Below, in pieces: positions 16,015-19,593 of a stretch of 19,593 nt of DNA (positions are counted from its first letter, which is position 1; each line of letters opens with the position of its first letter). The notes under the pieces are model-generated. The model saw only the letters and a program-made list of their open reading frames with translations. It was not told where the DNA came from and searched no databases. The translations under genes were made by a program, and so were the position numbers. This stretch comes from an uncultured Clostridia bacterium (GTDB lineage: Bacteria > Bacillota > Clostridia > Christensenellales > Borkfalkiaceae), in the NCBI GenBank assembly GCA_947177825.1, contig CAMWWA010000003.1:1-19593 (forward strand). The letters are read 5' to 3'.

Positions 16015-16434
16015 TTATTTGGTTACGGTAACTTTGTAATCGCCCTTGCCGTTAACGGAAATTTCAACGTCGTCCTTGCAATCTTTTACGTTACGTACGT
16101 GGAACTTAAATTCGGTAACGTCGGTAGTCGAATCGAACCAGGTGTTAAGGTCTTTCTGGGAAATACTTATTTTGCCGTTCTCATCAGCATATCTTTCGAT
16201 TTTAAAGTTGAGGTCAATGCATCTGTCGGTGCAAACCTGAAGCCAGACCTTGCCGCCCGTCGTTGAATCCTTCTGTCCGTTTACGGCAGTGCCGTCCTCG
16301 TACACGATGGTGAAGTTGTAGTCGGACTTTTTGTCGCCGCCGTTGCCGCCGTTACAAGCCAAGGCAAAGGTGCAGGCAAACACGGCAACCAAAGCAATTA
16401 CCGCAATGGTTAAAGTTCTTATAATCTTTTTCAT
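16015..16434 (-). CDS. Small Cys-containing lipoprotein with transthyretin-like beta domain
   Basis: The 139-residue protein has a lipoprotein signal ending in FALAC (Cys27), a Gly/Asn-rich spacer, then one beta-rich domain. The pattern VYEDGTAVNGQ ... WLQVCTDRC ... YADENGKISI resembles SpaA/carboxypeptidase-regulatory-like (transthyretin-type) surface domains. Mature Cys residues are the C-x3-C pair in VCTDRC and one in KDCKD. GGAGGA (16445-16440) is 5 bp before the ATG. It lies 32 bp after the thioredoxin lipoprotein gene and so is probably co-transcribed. The Cys residues could be substrates of the thioredoxin partner (inferred). No enzymatic motif; exact function unknown. Confidence 0.78.
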   Translation of the reverse strand: MKKIIRTLTIAVIALVAVFACTFALACNGGNGGDKKSDYNFTIVYEDGTAVNGQKDSTTGGKVWLQVCTDRCIDLNFKIERYADENGKISISQKDLNTWFDSTTDVTEFKFHVRNVKDCKDDVEISVNGKGDYKVTVTK

Positions 16435-16466
16435 ATCTATCCTCCAAAGAGATTTATTTTTTTATA

Positions 16467-19313
16467 TTATGAGCCGTAGTGCTCCATATAGCAGGCAAAC
16501 ATAAGCCAGCCGTTGCCTTCGCCCCTTCCGCCGTGAATATAGTTGTCAAAGTACACGTTCAGAATTTCAACGAGATTTCTATCAGCCTGAACCATGCCGT
16601 AATAGGTGTCGTTTTCGTCCTTATCGACAGCCTTGCCAAGGTACATTTCCAAATCTCTTTGCATGTCGGAGCCGAACATGAAATTTTTATCGTTAAATAC
16701 TTCGGCGTCGTCGATTATCTGCTTAAGGGGAGCAAAGTTGTATTTTGTAAGTTCGCTGCGCAGATAGCTTCCCCATATCATATCGATATATATGGGCTTA
16801 TTCATATCTGCGTTGCCTCTGCGGTCCGCAACGTAATATTTATCGCCTACAAGCGCGTAGTTGACGCCTATATAGTCTTCGCCGCCTTCGCCGCCCCACA
16901 TACCGCCGCCGGTAGTGCCTATCGTCAATACGTCGAGTGAAGCGCCTTTATAGGTAATTTCAAAGTCGTAGTTGCCGGAAGTCGACATTGCGGTTAACAG
17001 TTTAAGATAAACGGTCTGACCGGCTTCAAGCACGACGTAGTGGTTAAAGCCCTGATATGCGCCGTCGGGCAGAGCCGAATCAATTTTATCGTCGCCAGTG
17101 AATATCTGGTTTTTAAACTGGTCATGGTCGCGAACGTCGTTTTCCGAACTGAGGAAATTACCGTCTTTGTCGTAAACTATCAGGCCTGGAGCGGCGCCCA
17201 CCGACGAGCAGTTTCTCAAATACGAACGTATCTGGTAAACGCCTTTCTCATATGCGGTAAACTGGTAATACGTGCCGTTTTCCTGCGTCTGCATAGCGAA
17301 GTTGATTAACGCTTTGTTCCTGCCGGTCTTTTCGTTATACGTTTCGGAACCGACAAGTGCATAGTCGTTCTTCTCGTATGCGAAGTAGCAGTTGTTTCTC
17401 GTCAGTCCGCGCGTCGGGTCGTCGTATTTTGCGCACCTTTCGCCTTTCTCGTGAGCCGCGCCGTAGTGGTCGTAGTAGTAGCAGAATTCCAGCCATTCGC
17501 TGTTGTGACTGGTTAAACCCTTGTCGCGTTCGAACCTGTCGGCAAAATTTTTCGCCCAAGTTTTAAGTTCTTCGGTGACGGGGATAAGGTAGTTAGGCGC
17601 TTCCATATATCCCTGGATAGTCCAGAAATCGGTCACGGTGGAGGTAAGGTTCTCGCCGCCGAGCGTAACCGAGAAATTATCTCCCTTATTCGCATACAGA
17701 TAATACGTCAGATAGTACAGCGTACTGTAGAAGGTTTCGCCGTTGCTCTGCGACGTGGAGCCCGTGTGCAAATCGCTCCAGGGCGTGAGCTGGTTCAGGC
17801 TTATATAAAGCAACGCGCCGTTCGCGGTGTCCTTATGGTAGAAGCCGTCCGGGCCCAATACTGCGTTAATATAGTTATCGTATTTGTAATCGGTAACGTC
17901 GCCGGAAGCCGCGGGGCGCATGACGTCAAGAGGCTCTCTGATTGCGCTTGCGTCGGAAATATGGATATTTCTTATCTTTGCAACGTCCTCGCCCACGTCG
18001 TCGGGGTCGGCGTCGTCCTTAACGTAAACGAATGCAAGCTCTACTTTCCTGTCGCGGTCCGCAACGAATATATTTGCGGAAACCCAGCCGTCGGTCGCGC
18101 TCCAGCCGTCTTTACTTACGCGGTCGCCGTCAATCATAACGTGCAGCAGGTCGCAGCCCTCTTCGCTCGATACGTTGTATTCGATGGAAAGAACGTCGTC
18201 CTTTCTCATATCGATATCTGCGTACAAGATGGAGTAGGAGTTGTGCTTACCCGTGTTGGAAGCGTAAATATATCCTTGATTGCTTACGAGCCAGGGCCAG
18301 GAGAATTCGTCCTCGTCCGCCCTGTAAGTCGCGCTTACCCTGTTGCCGTTTGCAACCGCCGCGATATCTGCCGAAGCAGGCATCGTATAGGTGGGCTTTT
18401 CTCTTTCCTGTCCGGGATTGACGGTTTCGCCCGAACCGTCTATCGAAAGTTTCTGCGTGTAGTCGTCCGAGCAGAAATCGTTGAAAAGCTTGGTCCAGAA
18501 CGAAGTAGTAGGCTCCGTACCCTTGGACCTGTAAGCTATAAGACCGTATCTGTCTATTACGACGGTGGTGGGGAATGCGTCTACCCCGAACGCGCTGTTC
18601 ATTCCTATGGTGTCAACGCCCATAGGGAAAGTAAGCCCGTTTTCCGTCCTGTAGTTTTCAACCACCGCGTTGGTGTCGCCCTGGTGGGTGGAGCAGATTG
18701 CAAGGAATTCGATGTCCGTTCTGCCTGCGTACGCTCTCTGGACGTGGGGGAACTCGGCTCTGCAGGGACCGCAACCCGAATACCAGAAGTTGAGCGCAAC
18801 CGCCTTTTTGACTTTAAGCAGGTCGGAAAGCTGATACTTTGTGCCGCGGCAGTCGGTAAAGGTGAAGTCTTTCATAACCGTGCCCAGCGCATACGTCGCT
18901 TCCACGGACGAATTTGCGGGGATAAGGGCGGAGGGGATTTTTATGGTAACTTCCTCTCTGGACGAAGCGTTGGTCTTGTAAGTCGCGTCGGGCAGGTGGT
19001 AGCCTGCGGGAAGCGAAGCTTCGTCAACGACCAGTTTGTAGTCGCCCAAAGCAACGCCAAGTTCTATCTTGCCGTTCCTGGATATGCCGCGCTTTATTAC
19101 CTGACCGCCTCTGACGGCCGAAACCTTAACGCCGTCAAGCTTCATTCCGCCTTCGGACTGTACGTTGATGACGTACTTCTCGCTCGATTCAACGGGACCT
19201 TCCAGCTCGGTGGGGTTGATAAAGTCGGGATAGGTGTTCTTCGTGCAGCCTGCCGCCCCTAAGGTAAGCAGAACCGCGGTAGCCGCCGCAATAAATTTGG
19301 TGGATTTTTTCAT
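16467..19313 (-). CDS. Large TlpA-type thioredoxin lipoprotein with jelly-roll-like and repeated C-terminal modules
   Basis: The 948-residue lipoprotein has lipobox GAAGC (Cys23). Residues about 47-130 form an SpaA/carboxypeptidase-regulatory-like beta domain. A TlpA/AhpC-type thioredoxin domain follows (about 140-285) with active site CGPC (181-184) in FWYSGCGPCRAEFP and cis-Pro248 in DAFPTTVVID. Residues about 334-453 resemble a MAM/choice-of-anchor jelly roll (FSWPWLVSN, VSSEEGCDLLHVMIDG, FVYVKDDAD). The remainder has two related segments (about 480-620 and 815-947) ending in EWLEFCYYYDHYG and GWLMFACYMEHYG, flanking a beta-sandwich-like part. It is probably membrane-tethered outside the cell, reducing or isomerising disulfides; the C-terminal half may bind a surface or polymer target (inferred). 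Typical TlpA proteins are about 180 residues. Confidence 0.86.
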   Translation of the reverse strand: MKKSTKFIAAATAVLLTLGAAGCTKNTYPDFINPTELEGPVESSEKYVINVQSEGGMKLDGVKVSAVRGGQVIKRGISRNGKIELGVALGDYKLVVDEASLPAGYHLPDATYKTNASSREEVTIKIPSALIPANSSVEATYALGTVMKDFTFTDCRGTKYQLSDLLKVKKAVALNFWYSGCGPCRAEFPHVQRAYAGRTDIEFLAICSTHQGDTNAVVENYRTENGLTFPMGVDTIGMNSAFGVDAFPTTVVIDRYGLIAYRSKGTEPTTSFWTKLFNDFCSDDYTQKLSIDGSGETVNPGQEREKPTYTMPASADIAAVANGNRVSATYRADEDEFSWPWLVSNQGYIYASNTGKHNSYSILYADIDMRKDDVLSIEYNVSSEEGCDLLHVMIDGDRVSKDGWSATDGWVSANIFVADRDRKVELAFVYVKDDADPDDVGEDVAKIRNIHISDASAIREPLDVMRPAASGDVTDYKYDNYINAVLGPDGFYHKDTANGALLYISLNQLTPWSDLHTGSTSQSNGETFYSTLYYLTYYLYANKGDNFSVTLGGENLTSTVTDFWTIQGYMEAPNYLIPVTEELKTWAKNFADRFERDKGLTSHNSEWLEFCYYYDHYGAAHEKGERCAKYDDPTRGLTRNNCYFAYEKNDYALVGSETYNEKTGRNKALINFAMQTQENGTYYQFTAYEKGVYQIRSYLRNCSSVGAAPGLIVYDKDGNFLSSENDVRDHDQFKNQIFTGDDKIDSALPDGAYQGFNHYVVLEAGQTVYLKLLTAMSTSGNYDFEITYKGASLDVLTIGTTGGGMWGGEGGEDYIGVNYALVGDKYYVADRRGNADMNKPIYIDMIWGSYLRSELTKYNFAPLKQIIDDAEVFNDKNFMFGSDMQRDLEMYLGKAVDKDENDTYYGMVQADRNLVEILNVYFDNYIHGGRGEGNGWLMFACYMEHYGS

Positions 19314-19328
19314 AGTTACGTTACGTCC

Positions 19329-19346
19329 TTTGCCCCAAAGGGCAAA
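19329..19346 (-). other. 5' UTR hairpin before the thioredoxin lipoprotein gene
   Basis: TTTGCCC/GGGCAAA (19329-19335 with 19340-19346) forms a 7-bp stem in the leader. Its 3' arm on the - strand runs directly into AAAGGA, the only candidate ribosome site, which is about 12 bases from the ATG at 19313. The hairpin may limit translation (inferred). Confidence 0.5.
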
Positions 19347-19359
19347 TATTTACTCTAAT

Positions 19360-19388
19360 ATTTTATAATAAGGATATATAAAAGTCAA
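19360..19388 (-). promoter_or_regulatory. Promoter of the thioredoxin lipoprotein operon
   Basis: On the - strand TTGACT (19388-19383) and TAAAAT (19365-19360) are 17 bp apart in an AT-rich region. The predicted start is near 19353, giving a leader of about 40 bases. Confidence 0.75.
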
Positions 19389-19440
19389 TGAATTATACGC
19401 GCGCTTAGATATTTTGAGGGTATAAATATATTTTATACGG

Positions 19441-19480
19441 ATAAAAATAAGCGTTTATGCGCAATAGTACGCATAAACGC
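19441..19480 (-). terminator. Intrinsic terminator of the gene at the right edge
   Basis: A perfect 11-bp stem GCGTTTATGCG/CGCATAAACGC (19451-19461 with 19470-19480), with an 8-base loop, is followed on the - strand by TTATTTTTAT. It lies 17 bp after the TGA of the edge gene. Confidence 0.8.
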
Positions 19481-19497
19481 ATAAAAGCTGTATAAAT

Positions 19498-19593
19498 TCA
19501 ACTTTGGGGGTAGGGTATCTTTTCAAACGCCGTGTCCCTGTCGAAATAGGCGTTGGCGGGCAGGTTTGCGCCCAGCGCCGTCATAACCTTTAC
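19498..19593 (-). CDS. 3' end of an unidentified gene (partial)
   Basis: The - strand is open from the window edge to TGA at 19500-19498, giving 31 residues that include LPANAYFDRDTAFEKIPY. The codon choice (GCG, GGC, CCC, GAC, AAC) matches the other genes and a terminator follows in the right place, so it is probably the C-terminus of a real gene. Too little is visible to name it. Confidence 0.6.
   Translation of the reverse strand, partial: VKVMTALGANLPANAYFDRDTAFEKIPYPQS

Noticed and set aside
17766-19262. 498-residue open frame on the + strand
   Set aside because: It is antisense to the thioredoxin lipoprotein gene, which has a signal peptide and CGPC site. No ribosome site or domain supports the opposite frame.

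Overview
The window looks like part of a Gram-positive Clostridia genome, probably an uncultured gut member of the Christensenellales-like group (inferred). Several lipoproteins have lipobox signal peptides, promoters fit the sigma-A consensus (TTGACA/TATAAT), ribosome binding sites are strong GGAGG types, and peptide ABC transporter, BspA-type leucine-rich repeat and TlpA lipoprotein genes are characteristic of such genomes. TGA is used as a stop. No rRNA, tRNA, CRISPR array, transposase or integrase was seen.

Region 1 (1-10936, + strand) is one long operon whose start lies outside the window. It encodes a 5'-truncated LRR surface protein with a C-terminal membrane anchor, a lipoprotein with a Listeria-Bacteroides-type repeat, and a full oligopeptide ABC transporter: binding lipoprotein OppA, permeases OppB and OppC, ATPases OppD and OppF. 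It ends with a short single-span membrane protein. Gaps are 4-31 bp or overlaps. OppA carries an unusually long helical insertion and OppD carries an internally duplicated insertion.

Region 2 (10937-11957) is an AT-richer island between two near-identical bidirectional terminators. It holds an XRE-type repressor (- strand) divergent from two overlapping genes for small, mutually similar cysteine-rich proteins (+ strand). The intergenic promoter is covered by three copies of a 19-bp palindrome, probably the repressor's operators. Just before the island is a structured sequence with a strong RBS, a two-codon ORF and a 14-codon ORF on the - strand.

Region 3 (11972-15999) has a UPF0597/CyuA-type cysteine desulfidase (- strand) divergent, from back-to-back promoters, from a two-gene redox operon. 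That operon encodes a membrane protein with a C-terminal CD1871A-like CXXC tail and a fusion of a NapH/NosR-like polyferredoxin membrane protein with an extracytoplasmic TlpA-like thioredoxin domain.

Region 4 (16015-19593, - strand) has a 948-residue TlpA-type thioredoxin lipoprotein with a jelly-roll-like domain and a twice-repeated C-terminal module, followed by a small Cys-containing lipoprotein, and at the window edge the 3' end of an unrelated gene. Regions 3 and 4 converge on a shared terminator. Together they suggest a thiol/cysteine theme: cytoplasmic cysteine breakdown, a ferredoxin-to-outside electron route, and surface thioredoxin lipoproteins that could be its clients (inferred).
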